A DNA stretch of 64,000 bases. It comes from Methylophilus sp. 5 (lineage in GTDB: Bacteria; Pseudomonadota; Gammaproteobacteria; Burkholderiales; Methylophilaceae). The DNA is taken from NCBI RefSeq assembly GCF_000515275.1, contig NZ_KI911560.1, positions 1,860,001 to 1,924,000 of the forward strand, read 5' to 3'. Below, in pieces: positions 9,407 to 18,818 of the stretch. How positions within the stretch are numbered: the first letter of the stretch is position 1; every line of letters begins with the position of its first letter. The notes beneath the pieces were generated by a model. The model ran no database searches. It saw only the letters and a program-made list of their open reading frames with translations, and had not been told where the DNA came from. The position numbers were made by a program, and so were the translations under genes.

Positions 9407-10162
9407 ATGAAAAAAACATTATTAGCTGTTGCATTATTGTCTTTAACCCAAAGCGCCTGGGCGCATTTGAGTTATACAGGCCGCGACTTCGGCACCTTCT
9501 CTGGGCTTGCCGATGCCAGCAACAGTATCACTACCACCGCTTCTAACAACTATGCCTGGGCCGATGCCGCCAGTGGCAATCTGGGCGACAGTCATGGCGC
9601 ACGCGCATTCCGCTTCACATTGCAAAACGAAGCGTGGGTAGATTTGACCGTCGATGCGGTTTCTGCAGATTTACTGCCTGCTTTTTCTATTTACGCAGGC
9701 CTGGGCGCTGTGCGTGTTGGCGGCGTCTGGCCAGGCACACAAACCAGTGCCGATCACGATGGTTCCGTCGCCTCAGTTGCCTGGCGTAATAGCTGGGCAG
9801 AGGCCAATTTGGGGGCAGGCAAAACTTCCGCCGATACCAATGGTGTCTGGAACGCTTTGGGCGACTGGAAAATGGGCGGCGACGGTGATGCGGCGGGTGT
9901 CGATGCCGCCTTGAGCAGCTTTATCTACAAAGGGTCTGCGACCACCACAACGGATATTGTGACCGGCAAGTTTCTGCTGGGTGCCGGTGATTACACCATC
10001 ATGATTGGCGGCAACAACGCCAACATCGTGGCAGGCCCTTTTAGCTATACCGCACTCTTGAATGTGTCGGCTGTACCTGAGCCAGAAAACATGGCGTTGA
10101 TGATGGCTGGCCTGTCTTTGCTCGGGTGGCAAGTGCGTCGTCGTAATCGTGTGAGCAAGTAA
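9407..10162 (+). CDS. PEP-CTERM sorted exported protein
   Basis: A 251-residue protein with a signal peptide (cleavage near AWA-H) and a C-terminal PEP-CTERM sorting tail: VPEPE, a hydrophobic helix (MALMMAGLSLLGW) and a basic end (RRRNRVSK). Such proteins are processed by an exosortase, which is not in this window. The body is rich in Gly, Ala, Ser and Thr with no recognised catalytic domain. It sits upstream of the OprC-like receptor and may be a surface component of metal uptake (inference). Confidence 0.85.
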   Translation: MKKTLLAVALLSLTQSAWAHLSYTGRDFGTFSGLADASNSITTTASNNYAWADAASGNLGDSHGARAFRFTLQNEAWVDLTVDAVSADLLPAFSIYAGLGAVRVGGVWPGTQTSADHDGSVASVAWRNSWAEANLGAGKTSADTNGVWNALGDWKMGGDGDAAGVDAALSSFIYKGSATTTTDIVTGKFLLGAGDYTIMIGGNNANIVAGPFSYTALLNVSAVPEPENMALMMAGLSLLGWQVRRRNRVSK

Positions 10163-10219
10163 GTTTTTAAATCGGGACAGGGGCATGGTGCTTCTGTCCG
10201 TCAACTTTGGAGAAGAAAA

Positions 10220-10939
10220 ATGACTTTTTTGAAAAAAACATTAGCCTTGGGTCTACTCACATTGGCGACCTCACCGGCATTTGCAGCCGTGGCTACTTAC
10301 AATGTGACAACCACCTGGTTTGAGCCTGATACGCAGCCTAAGAACTCTATTTTTGAGGGGTCATTTAGCTATGATTCAGCAACTAAAACCATCACCAGTT
10401 TGGCGGGCAAGTTAAGCGAGTCTATGACCGGCACCAATGCTGCCAATATGACCTGGCTCAATCTGAATTACCAGTTGGTTTCCTGGTATGACTCTACCTT
10501 AGGCGGTACTTTTGCCGCGACATTCAAAAATAACAGTACCAGTACCTTTTGGACCGGCGCGGGTGGCAATGGCTGGTCACCAGAGTCAGGCATTGCCAAC
10601 GGCGGCGTGTACGCTGGTTTTCCACGGGTGGCCAATAACCCAGGCAACGCTTATGCATTAATTTTTGTGCCAGACAGCCCATTAACAACGTTGACACAAG
10701 CGCAAGTTAACAAGCTGGCTTATGCAGACTGCGCGCCTGGCGGCATGATGGGTGCCGTGTGTATGACAGGTACATCAGCAGCGGGTTATGGTGATATTGG
10801 CACCATGAGTGGCTACCCGGTCAGCCAGGTGATCACCATGGTGACCGTGCCTGTGCCTGAAGCCAGCACTTATGCCATGTTAAGTCTGGGCTTGGCGGTG
10901 ACTGGCATGATCGCCCGCCGTCGTCGCGAGCAAGTGTAA
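10220..10939 (+). CDS. PEP-CTERM sorted exported protein
   Basis: A 239-residue exported protein with a signal peptide ending near AFAA and a PEP-CTERM-type tail VPVPEAS, helix AMLSLGLAVTGMI, then ARRRREQV. Not obviously homologous over its body to the preceding PEP-CTERM protein. It carries a pair of cysteines (ADCAPGGMMGAVCMTG) with nearby methionines, suggestive of metal binding given the neighbours (inference). The spacing to the gene before is 57 bases, with a GGACAG/CTGTCC hairpin between. Confidence 0.82.
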   Translation: MTFLKKTLALGLLTLATSPAFAAVATYNVTTTWFEPDTQPKNSIFEGSFSYDSATKTITSLAGKLSESMTGTNAANMTWLNLNYQLVSWYDSTLGGTFAATFKNNSTSTFWTGAGGNGWSPESGIANGGVYAGFPRVANNPGNAYALIFVPDSPLTTLTQAQVNKLAYADCAPGGMMGAVCMTGTSAAGYGDIGTMSGYPVSQVITMVTVPVPEASTYAMLSLGLAVTGMIARRRREQV

Positions 10940-10957
10940 GTAGTCATTGTTGAGATG

Positions 10958-10987
10958 AATGGCAAATGCATGCGCGTTTGCCATTTT
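10958..10987 (+). terminator. Rho-independent terminator or attenuator before the TonB receptor
   Basis: AATGGCAAA (10958-10966) pairs with TTTGCCATT (10977-10985) and a short T-run follows. It lies only 12 bases before the receptor start, so it may give partial read-through and lower expression of the receptor than of the PEP-CTERM genes. Confidence 0.6.
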
Positions 10988-10999
10988 TAGAGAAGAGCT

Positions 11000-13300
11000 A
11001 TGAAGTTAATCACGCCATTTGCATTATTGCTGCTGTCTCCTGTTGTCTCGTCTGCTGAATCGGCGATGAAGGATGGCGACAACACGTTACAACTATCGCC
11101 TGTAGAAGTCGTTCAAGATAAACAAGCGGCCGATAGCCGTTTTAAAGGCGATGTCGTGCATGCCAACGGTATTCAGCGGCAATCTGTTAGTACCAGTGAT
11201 ACGGCTAAATTATTGGAAGACATCCCTGGGGTCAGTACGTCTGCTGCTGGCGGTATTTCCAGCTTGCCAACGATCCATGGCTTTGCGGATGACCGAAACC
11301 GTACGCTGGTGGATGGCATGGACTTGATGAGTGCGTGCCCTAACCATATGAACCCGGCGTTGTCATTCATCAATCCCGGCCAAGTGAAAAGTATCCAGGT
11401 CTATACCGGCGTAGCGCCTGTGAGCGCAGGGGGCGATAGTATTGGGAGCACCATTCAGGTCAATTCAGCACGCCCACGCTTTGCCAATGATGATCAAGAC
11501 TTTCTGACCTTTGGCCAGTTAGGCACTTTTTACCGCAGCAATGGCGCAGCCAGAGGCGGCAATCTTGCAGTGGGAACCGCAACGCGACAGTTCAGTCTGG
11601 CCTATACAGACTCTTATGCCGATGCCAATAATTATCAGGCAGCAGGTAACTTTAAGAAGCCGATTTTGAAAATCACGCCGACTGAAGACAGGCCTGGCGA
11701 AAAAGAAGTGGCAAGCTCTGGCTTCCGCCGTTCACGTAATCGGGAGTTAGGTCTGGCCTGGAACCTGAATGACCAACATCTGTTAGAGCTTAAATGGGGC
11801 GAGCAGAGTATAGACTGGGAGGGCTTTCCCAATCAGCGCATGGATATGGTGTCGAGTGAGCCGGATTCGAGTACCGGTTCTTATATGCTTAATACCAAAA
11901 AACCCGCTAATGTGAATAGAAATCTCAATTTTCACTACTTGGGTTCTTTCGATTGGGGGGAGTTTGAGACGCGCTACTTTCATCAGGACACGCATCACTC
12001 CATGGATATGTTGAGAAGCCGTTACATTGCGATGTACATGCCCATGCTGAGCGATGCCGAGACGGATGGAGGCAACGTGAAAGCCAATATTGTCTTGAAT
12101 CCCCGCGATACATTAAGAGTTGGGGCCGAGTTTCAGAATTATCGGCTGGACGACTGGTGGCCAGCGTTGGATGCAGGCCCGGCCATGGGGCCAAATAGTT
12201 TCTGGAATATCCGTAACGGAAGAAGAGATCGTCTGAGCGTTTACAGCGAATGGGAGGCCGTTTGGGATCCTGCGTGGGTGACTTTGCTAGGTTTGCGTAC
12301 TGATCGCGTCAAAGCGTCTGTCGGCCAAGTACAAGGGTATTCGGCTACTTATAACGTAGACGGTTTTGGATTTGGCGCTACCAGATTCAACAATGGGGAT
12401 CGTAGCCAAGTCAATCAGCACTACGATTTGACGGCCTTGGTTAAATATCAGCCGGACCACAACCAGTCTTATGAACTAGGCTTCGCCAGAAAAACGCGAT
12501 CTCCCAATTTATATGAGCTTTATGCCTGGTCTGCCAATACCATGGCCGCTTTGATGAATAATTTTGCCGGGGATGGCAATGGGTATGTCGGTAATCCTGA
12601 CTTGAAACCAGAGGTCGCCTACACCCTGAGTCTAGGTGCAGACTGGCATGATGCCAGCCGCGAAAAATGGTTCGTCAAAACAACTGCCTACGCAACGTAC
12701 GTGAATAACTATATTGATGCAAAACGCCTGCAAAACAGTGTGTCAGCCGGTAGTGGTTGCAATGGCACCAACGTCACTGCCACCAATTGCTATGTGTTAC
12801 TGCAATATCAGAATGTAGATGCCATGCTGTATGGGCTGGATCTCTCAGGCAGTTATCAGCTGGGTAGTGTGCCTCATGTCGGTAGTTTCTCAACCAGCGG
12901 GGTGATCAGCTATGTGCGCGGCAATAATGAGACTACCGGCGGGCATCTGTACCACATGATGCCTATCAACGCTAAAGCTGCGTTGCAACATCAATTAGGC
13001 AAGTGGACGAACCGCTTAGAGGTGCAAAGTGTGGCCGAAAAAGAGCGGGTGTCAGAAGTGCGTAATGAAATGGTGACGCCGGGTTATAGCATTTATCACT
13101 TACGTAGCAGCTACGCGTGGCAACATGCGCGCCTCGACCTTTCTATCGAGAACCTTTTCAATAAATATTATTTGCTGCCATTGGGCGGTGCTTATGTGGC
13201 AGAAGGTAACTCCATGCGGACCGGCGGCGCAGCCTATTACGGGATGAATGTGCCTGGGATGGGTCGTTCAGTGAATGTAGCGGTTAATTTTTATTTTTAA
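11000..13300 (+). CDS. TonB-dependent copper receptor, OprC/NosA type
   Basis: A 766-residue outer-membrane receptor with signal peptide, TonB-box-like segment (LSPVEVVQ, 32-39), plug domain and beta-barrel ending in VAVNFYF. The plug carries CPNHM (Cys113, Met117), a CxxxM motif, and the barrel carries H333-S-M335, an HxM motif. In Pseudomonas OprC the copper site is formed by a CxxxM plus HxM set, so both halves of that site are present in the same order. This makes copper import the likely role. Neighbours (DUF2946, PepSY, copper-uptake-associated protein) agree. The barrel has a CNGTNVTATNC loop that could form a disulfide. Confidence 0.88.
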   Translation: MKLITPFALLLLSPVVSSAESAMKDGDNTLQLSPVEVVQDKQAADSRFKGDVVHANGIQRQSVSTSDTAKLLEDIPGVSTSAAGGISSLPTIHGFADDRNRTLVDGMDLMSACPNHMNPALSFINPGQVKSIQVYTGVAPVSAGGDSIGSTIQVNSARPRFANDDQDFLTFGQLGTFYRSNGAARGGNLAVGTATRQFSLAYTDSYADANNYQAAGNFKKPILKITPTEDRPGEKEVASSGFRRSRNRELGLAWNLNDQHLLELKWGEQSIDWEGFPNQRMDMVSSEPDSSTGSYMLNTKKPANVNRNLNFHYLGSFDWGEFETRYFHQDTHHSMDMLRSRYIAMYMPMLSDAETDGGNVKANIVLNPRDTLRVGAEFQNYRLDDWWPALDAGPAMGPNSFWNIRNGRRDRLSVYSEWEAVWDPAWVTLLGLRTDRVKASVGQVQGYSATYNVDGFGFGATRFNNGDRSQVNQHYDLTALVKYQPDHNQSYELGFARKTRSPNLYELYAWSANTMAALMNNFAGDGNGYVGNPDLKPEVAYTLSLGADWHDASREKWFVKTTAYATYVNNYIDAKRLQNSVSAGSGCNGTNVTATNCYVLLQYQNVDAMLYGLDLSGSYQLGSVPHVGSFSTSGVISYVRGNNETTGGHLYHMMPINAKAALQHQLGKWTNRLEVQSVAEKERVSEVRNEMVTPGYSIYHLRSSYAWQHARLDLSIENLFNKYYLLPLGGAYVAEGNSMRTGGAAYYGMNVPGMGRSVNVAVNFYF

Positions 13301-13313
13301 TGTGGTTTAAATG

Positions 13314-13333
13314 ACACCTGATGAATCAGGTGT
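13314..13333 (+). terminator. Hairpin between the two TonB receptor genes
   Basis: ACACCTGA / TCAGGTGT (8 bp, 4-base loop). No T-run follows, so it may be an intercistronic mRNA stabiliser rather than a terminator. Confidence 0.4.
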
Positions 13334-13371
13334 TGATCATCAAATGTTCAATTGCTCTGGGAGAGTGATCA

Positions 13372-15444
13372 ATGAAAAAAACTAGAATCTGCTTAGCCAT
13401 TTTGGCGGCGATGCCTTATCTGGCGCAGGCCGATCATGAAGACACGGTGCATCTCGATGAAGTCAAAGTGGTGGCAACCAAAAACAAAGCGTCACTGACG
13501 CAGCCGGATATTGAAACGGCAAAAGAAAACTTATCTAAAACGGCGGGTGGCACGACCGTCGTTGATATGGCGACGGTAAAAGAAGGCCGCACCAGCAATA
13601 TGCAGGATACGCTGGGCATGGCGGCTGGCGTCTTGGCGCAATCACGCTTTGGTGCCGAAGAAACGCGTTTGTCGATTCGTGGCTCAGGCCTGCAACGTAC
13701 CTTTCATGGCCGTGGCTTAAAATTAATGCAAGATGGCATCCCCACCAACCTGGCAGATGGCGGCTTTGACTTTCCGACGATAGACCCAATGGCGACAGAC
13801 TATATTGAAGTCTACCGTGGTGCCAATGCCTTGCAATATGGCTCCAGCAATCTGGGCGGGAGCATCAATTTTATCTCCCGGACTGGCTACAACGCGCCTG
13901 CCTTAGAGGTGAAAACCGAGGGCGGCAGTTACGGGTATTACCGCCTGGGCATCAGTACCGGCGGTGTGAAGGGCGATGTTGATTATTTTGTCACCGCCAG
14001 CAAATACGGTACAAGCAGCTTTAGGGATAATGCGCAGCAAAGTTCAGACCGCTTGACGGGTAATGTCGGCGTTCGCATTAACGAAAACGTTGAGACCCGT
14101 TTTTATTTCGGCTATACCAACAACGACTCACAATTGCCTAGCGCATTAACAAAGTCACAACTGAAAACAGATCCAAAACTATCCACCGTCACTGGCGGAC
14201 CACTCGCAGGGCAAGGCATTAATGAGCGCGACATTAACGTCACCCGGGTGGCGAATAAAACCACGATTCTGTTTGATCAAAGCAAGCTGGAGCTAGGTGC
14301 TTTTTACTCCAGAAAGAGCTTATTCCATCCGATTATTGACCTGTTTGTTTTTGGTAATGACACTTTAGGTGTCATTGACCAGCAGTCCAATGATTACGGC
14401 TTATCCGCACGCTGGATCAAGGAGGGTGAGTTGTTTGGCCTCAAAAACGAGTTTGTGGCAGGCATGACACCGACCTATGGCCGCACAGATGCTAAAAACT
14501 TCCGCAACGTGAATGCAACTCGCGGGGCCAAAATAAATGATTTTGACCAAAAAGCGAGCAACTTTGAGGCCTATGCAGAAGACCGATTGAGTCTGGATGA
14601 GCAGTGGACGGTGATTGCCGGGCTGCAATATACCCGTTCAAAACGTGATTCTAAAGACCAGATGATTACCTCTTCTGGCGACCAAGGTTTTAATCAGAGT
14701 TACCATCAAACTAGCCCAAAACTGGGCGTGTTATATCAGTTGCAACCGCATGTTCAGTTGTTTGCGAATGTTTCCCGTAGCTTTGAGCCACCAAGTTTTG
14801 GTGAGCTCAATGTTGCGGTGGCAAGGACGCTCAAAGCCCAAAAAGGGACAACATTTGAAGTTGGCTCAAGGGGCAACAGTGAATATGTCGACTGGGATGT
14901 GGCATTGTATTATGCACGATTGAAAGACGAGTTGTTGGCCTTGGGGACTGTTGCCAGCCCGACGACGATTAACGCTGACAAGACGATTCATCGAGGTCTG
15001 GAGTTTGGGCTGACTGCCCGCTTGCCATATAGTCTGCAGTGGCGCTCCAGTCTTTTAATCAACGATTTTAAGCTGGATGGCGACTCTTTATATGGAAGCA
15101 ACAGACTGCCAGGCATGCAACGCTCATTACTCAGGTCTGAACTGATGTATCGCGGTAGTGACTTGCTGGAGAATTTTTACTTTGGGCCTACCATTGAGTG
15201 GTCTCCACAACGTTATAACATCGACTTTGCTGAGACTGTTTATGCCGATAATTATTTTATTTGGGGTTTAAAAGCGGGGCAAAAAGTGAATCAACATTGG
15301 TCATGGTTTGTGGAAGGCAGAAACTTGGCGAATCAAAAGTATGCTGCGACGACAGGGGTTGCCGGAAAATGGGATGGTACAACTGCACTGTATTACCCGG
15401 GTGATGGCCGCACGGCTTATCTTGGCGTGACCTGGACGTATTAG
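13372..15444 (+). CDS. TonB-dependent receptor (FecA-like group)
   Basis: A 690-residue outer-membrane receptor: signal peptide (to AQA-D), TonB box region LDEVKVVAT, plug with RLSIRGSGLQRTFHGRGLK and QDGIPTNLADGGFDFPTIDP, the conserved VYRGANALQYGSSNLGG block, and a barrel ending AYLGVTWTY. Closest in style to the FecA-like receptors that accompany PepSY proteins. The substrate is not evident; by context a metal chelate, possibly copper. It starts 71 bases after the OprC-like gene with a good GGGAG site. Confidence 0.88.
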   Translation: MKKTRICLAILAAMPYLAQADHEDTVHLDEVKVVATKNKASLTQPDIETAKENLSKTAGGTTVVDMATVKEGRTSNMQDTLGMAAGVLAQSRFGAEETRLSIRGSGLQRTFHGRGLKLMQDGIPTNLADGGFDFPTIDPMATDYIEVYRGANALQYGSSNLGGSINFISRTGYNAPALEVKTEGGSYGYYRLGISTGGVKGDVDYFVTASKYGTSSFRDNAQQSSDRLTGNVGVRINENVETRFYFGYTNNDSQLPSALTKSQLKTDPKLSTVTGGPLAGQGINERDINVTRVANKTTILFDQSKLELGAFYSRKSLFHPIIDLFVFGNDTLGVIDQQSNDYGLSARWIKEGELFGLKNEFVAGMTPTYGRTDAKNFRNVNATRGAKINDFDQKASNFEAYAEDRLSLDEQWTVIAGLQYTRSKRDSKDQMITSSGDQGFNQSYHQTSPKLGVLYQLQPHVQLFANVSRSFEPPSFGELNVAVARTLKAQKGTTFEVGSRGNSEYVDWDVALYYARLKDELLALGTVASPTTINADKTIHRGLEFGLTARLPYSLQWRSSLLINDFKLDGDSLYGSNRLPGMQRSLLRSELMYRGSDLLENFYFGPTIEWSPQRYNIDFAETVYADNYFIWGLKAGQKVNQHWSWFVEGRNLANQKYAATTGVAGKWDGTTALYYPGDGRTAYLGVTWTY

Positions 15445-15453
15445 TTTTTAAGA

Positions 15454-15474
15454 CCGGGGTGCCAGAGCCCCCGG
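15454..15474 (+). terminator. GC-rich hairpin after the second TonB receptor
   Basis: CCGGGG / CCCCGG with a short loop, ten bases after the stop codon; no T-run follows, and the next gene starts 17 bases downstream. Likely an intercistronic hairpin. Confidence 0.4.
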
Positions 15475-15491
15475 GATAATGGAGTGTTGCT

Positions 15492-15974
15492 ATGAAGTTT
15501 ATGTTGAAGTTGAGTGTATGTTTAATCGCCCTGGGGGTCGCCACCGCCCATGCCCACCCAGCAGCGTTAGACGATGAACAGTCCGTTGCAAAAGAAATGC
15601 ATGAAACCTGGGACAAACCCAACCAGCCCTTACTTCTGCCAGTGATTGTCATTCACAATGGCATGGCAATTGCTGACTGGATACAAGGCGATAAAGGTGG
15701 GCGCGCGTTGTTGAAATATCATCCTGCACATCAGCATTGGCATACCCTGCTTTGCGGTGGTGCGGAATTGACCGCATCAAAGCATTTGGAGGAGGCCGGG
15801 ATGTCAACTGCCGATGCTCAGGCACTTGCTAAATCGCTGCAACAACGAGAGCAGGCTTTAGCGGACGATCAACGTCAGCGTATAGACAGTTTTAAAGGTG
15901 TCGTAAAGTTTAGCAAGGGCAAGCCTGTGTCATCAACCGCGCATGATATGCATGGTGATACGCATGGCCATTAA
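15492..15974 (+). CDS. Copper-uptake-system-associated periplasmic protein
   Basis: A 160-residue exported protein with a signal peptide (cleavage near AHA-H). Conserved features are TWDKPNQPLLLPVIVI, ADWIQGDKGGRALL and WHTLLCGG, the pattern of the small proteins annotated as copper-uptake-system-associated. The tail is His-rich (HDMHGDTHGH), suited to metal binding. The stop overlaps the following PepSY gene by 11 bases, so the two are translationally coupled. Confidence 0.78.
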   Translation: MKFMLKLSVCLIALGVATAHAHPAALDDEQSVAKEMHETWDKPNQPLLLPVIVIHNGMAIADWIQGDKGGRALLKYHPAHQHWHTLLCGGAELTASKHLEEAGMSTADAQALAKSLQQREQALADDQRQRIDSFKGVVKFSKGKPVSSTAHDMHGDTHGH

Positions 15975-17448
15975 GTCATCCTCGCTTAAAAATCGCTGGT
16001 TATTTTGGCACCAATGGATAGGTGTGATTGCCTGCATTGGCATGATGTTGTGGGGGCTGTCTGGCGCGTCACACCCGATCATGAGTCGTTTGCAACCAGC
16101 GCCCAAGCAGTTTATGCCGCCACTGGCGGCCGTTGATTTAAGCAGCGCGGTCTCACTGCCCGCGTTGTTACAGCAACAGGCGATCACGCAATTTCAGCAT
16201 ATTAGCCTGGTGCATTTGGACAGTCAGGCCTATTACCGCATCGCGCTGCCAACGGCGGCCAGATATTTTTCTGTGAAAACCGGGGTTGAGCGCACGGGTG
16301 CTGAGCAGGCACTGGCTGTCAGCCTGGCAAATTATTACACCGGGCGTAACGCCGCCGCGGTCGCTGCGGTGACCCCTGTCACCAGGTTTGAGCCAGACTA
16401 TCATCCGGTGAATCGCTTGCTGCCGGTGTGGCGTGTGACTTACCGCGGTGATCACAGCTTGCGGGCCTATGTGGATACCGAGCAATCCAGACTCGCTACC
16501 TTGGTTGATGACCGGCGTGCGTTTTTAACCAAGGTGTTTCAATTTGGCCACAATTGGTCTTTTTTGCAAAGCTGTAGCACGTTGCAACTGGCGATAGCGA
16601 CTTTTGTCCTGGTTTTAATTATTGCTTCGGCCATCACCGGTGTCATTCTTTACATCAGGCAGCGCAAAACTGCACCTTACCGTTTAAAACGTTGGGGGGT
16701 GCAATGGTGGCATCGCGAGTTTGGTGTGTGGGTGTCATTGCTTATTTTGCTGCTGGCCAGCACTGGTTTGTTTCATTTGTGGATGTCGGATATTCAGCAG
16801 CGCAGGCCTATTTTGCATACTGCGTTGATGAGTGATAGCGCGGCATTAACTACCGCAGCCTGGTCACAACTGGCCACTGGTCAGGTATTAAAACTGGATA
16901 TTTATGGCGGTGGCGCGACGCTTTTCTGGCAGATCATTCCGGCATCTGTTGGCGCACAGGGGCTGCCAGCAGCGCAGGTAGCGGCGCAACATCAGCACGA
17001 TCATCACGCGGCCATACCACATGCGCCCACCGCACCTGTGTTATGGCTAACAGGGCTGCATACAGTCACTGCGCTCACGCCAGAGGCATATGCGTCAGCA
17101 TGGCTTACCCTTATGGCAAAAAAAACGCAGCCTGCTATTGAATCTGTGCAGTGGGTGACCTCGTTTGCCAATGAATACGGCTTTATTTTTAAACGCTTGC
17201 CGGTCTTAAAAGTGCAAACGACACAAGCGCAGCATGCGCGATTTTACCTGGAGCCTGCTACCGGCGCGCTGGCGGCAAGCATCGACGACTCTGATGGCCT
17301 GGAAGGCTTTATTTTTGCGTATTTGCACAAGTGGAGTTTTCAGTTCGTGAGTAAAGACGTGCGTGACTTGATGGCGGTTTTAGCTGCGCTGGCGGTGAGT
17401 CTCACCGGTGCGCTAGGCGCTTATCTGTTCGCTAAAAAACGCAGCTGA
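15964..17448 (+). CDS. PepSY-associated transmembrane protein (PiuB-like)
   Basis: A 494-residue inner-membrane protein with a PepSY_TM layout: a first helix after FWHQWIGVIACIGMMLWGLSG, a periplasmic segment, helices around residues 210-230 and 260-280, a second periplasmic segment with a His-rich patch (QHQHDHHAA), and a last helix before the basic C-terminus AKKRS. Proteins of this group accompany TonB receptors for siderophores or metals and are thought to act in inner-membrane reduction or transport. ATG 15964 was preferred to 15943 because the mature-like start MAIKSSSLKNRW precedes the first helix directly. Confidence 0.85.
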   Translation: MAIKSSSLKNRWLFWHQWIGVIACIGMMLWGLSGASHPIMSRLQPAPKQFMPPLAAVDLSSAVSLPALLQQQAITQFQHISLVHLDSQAYYRIALPTAARYFSVKTGVERTGAEQALAVSLANYYTGRNAAAVAAVTPVTRFEPDYHPVNRLLPVWRVTYRGDHSLRAYVDTEQSRLATLVDDRRAFLTKVFQFGHNWSFLQSCSTLQLAIATFVLVLIIASAITGVILYIRQRKTAPYRLKRWGVQWWHREFGVWVSLLILLLASTGLFHLWMSDIQQRRPILHTALMSDSAALTTAAWSQLATGQVLKLDIYGGGATLFWQIIPASVGAQGLPAAQVAAQHQHDHHAAIPHAPTAPVLWLTGLHTVTALTPEAYASAWLTLMAKKTQPAIESVQWVTSFANEYGFIFKRLPVLKVQTTQAQHARFYLEPATGALAASIDDSDGLEGFIFAYLHKWSFQFVSKDVRDLMAVLAALAVSLTGALGAYLFAKKRS

Positions 17449-17482
17449 CGGCACGCCTGTGCCATTGCCAACTGGTTGGTTA

Positions 17483-17504
17483 AGCATGCCCAGCAGGGCA
17501 TGCT
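17483..17504. terminator. Strong hairpin between convergent PepSY and HD-GYP genes
   Basis: AGCATGCCC and GGGCATGCT form a perfect 9-bp stem with loop AGCA. It is placed between two convergent stops and is probably a bidirectional transcription end; T-runs are weak on both sides. Confidence 0.6.
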
Positions 17505-17534
17505 GTTTGAGTGGATGTGTATGATCGGTTTGTG

Positions 17535-18818
17535 TTAAATAGTGGCGTAAATCTTGTCCAAAAAGTAGCTTGTACGCTGTTTTAAACGCAATCTGTTTTG
17601 CAGCAGCGTTGGTAACTGCTCGGGCTTCAGGCATTGAATAATGTTGATATCCAGTGCTTCCCTCAAGTCGATAATGTCGCCTTCTTCTTCACGGTCATCG
17701 CTGAGCATTTGAATAAACGGGCGCAGCGGTTGTTGCGGATTGGTCGAGAGCACGGTCGCCAGTTTTTGGTCTGACAAACGCACCACGCTGCCGGGTGGGT
17801 AAATGCCCAGGCACTTGATAAAGCGACGCAGAATGGTTTGGTCAAACTGATGCCGTTGCTGCGCAAACATGACACTCAAGGCTTCGTAAGGGGTCTTGGT
17901 GAATGCCGGGTTAGACGGGTTGCACAGGTTGTCGTACATATTCGCAATAATCAGGATATGCGATAGCGGGTCAATCTGGTCACAATGCAGGCCTTTAGGG
18001 TAGCCACTGCCGTCGGCAAATTCATGGTGCTGAGAAATCAGCGTCAGTATCTTTCTGGGCACGGCCACGTCGCGCAGCATATTCATGCCAAGCAAGACAT
18101 GCGTTTGGTAAATGGCGGTCTCGCGCACACTAAGCGGGTCTTTTTTGAGCAAAATTTTGTCACTGATCTGGCGTTTGCCAATGTCATGCAAAATGGCAGA
18201 CATGCCCAAAATGACGGCATCTTCATCAGTAATATCCAGGTTTTTGGCCAGCAACATCGCCACCACCAGGGTGTTGAGCTCATGCTGAAAGTGCTGGTCG
18301 CCCACACGGTGGCCATTCATGGCGTGGATCGCAATCTCGCCTTCAGTCAGTGTGCCAGTCACCAGGTCTTCCACCAGTTTAGAGGCCAGGCCATACGCCT
18401 GTTCCGGGCGTTCGGTCGACAGCTTCTGAATGGTTTTTACTTCAGTGCTGGTTTTCATGAACTTCTGTTCACTTTCCGCAATGGCCTGCCTGAGCGCCTG
18501 TTGTTTTTTCTGCGCCGGGCTCAACTCCGGTATGGCGTCAATAATCTCCAGTTTGGGGCCGGCTGCTTTTCGCAACGGAAACTCAACCACATTCTGTTGA
18601 GGTGCGGTCCTGAGTGGCATGCTAGAGCTGCGTCTGGGGTCGTAACGTAGTTGCTTCAATCCCAAAGACTTGATGGTCTCAACTTGTGAGTCATCTGTGA
18701 CTTTGAAGTTACTCACCGAAAACGGGTGATCCATCCATCCCAAATCCAGGTGAATATAGAGACCGATCTGCAACTGGTCTATGTCGATATAGTAAGTATC
18801 TGAGGCGTGATTAGGCAT
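17535..18818 (-). CDS. HD-GYP domain c-di-GMP phosphodiesterase
   Basis: A 427-residue cytoplasmic protein. The N-terminal DUF3391-type region (DTYYIDIDQLQIGLYIHLDLGW) precedes an HD-GYP domain with AILHDIGKRQ (HD pair), HVLLGMNML, and HHEFADGSGYPKGL (GYP signature), followed by IANMYDNLC. These metal-binding residues are intact, so hydrolysis of c-di-GMP to GMP is plausible. Its start overlaps the end of the upstream PAS-GGDEF-EAL gene by eight bases, so both are made from one transcript. Confidence 0.92.
   Translation of the reverse strand: MPNHASDTYYIDIDQLQIGLYIHLDLGWMDHPFSVSNFKVTDDSQVETIKSLGLKQLRYDPRRSSSMPLRTAPQQNVVEFPLRKAAGPKLEIIDAIPELSPAQKKQQALRQAIAESEQKFMKTSTEVKTIQKLSTERPEQAYGLASKLVEDLVTGTLTEGEIAIHAMNGHRVGDQHFQHELNTLVVAMLLAKNLDITDEDAVILGMSAILHDIGKRQISDKILLKKDPLSVRETAIYQTHVLLGMNMLRDVAVPRKILTLISQHHEFADGSGYPKGLHCDQIDPLSHILIIANMYDNLCNPSNPAFTKTPYEALSVMFAQQRHQFDQTILRRFIKCLGIYPPGSVVRLSDQKLATVLSTNPQQPLRPFIQMLSDDREEEGDIIDLREALDINIIQCLKPEQLPTLLQNRLRLKQRTSYFLDKIYATI

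Noticed and set aside
13434..13789. Minus-strand frames within the second TonB receptor
   Set aside because: Shadows of the plus-strand receptor whose plug motifs are clear.
17985..18650. A 221-codon plus-strand frame opposite the HD-GYP gene
   Set aside because: Antisense shadow; the minus-strand HD-GYP protein is unambiguous.
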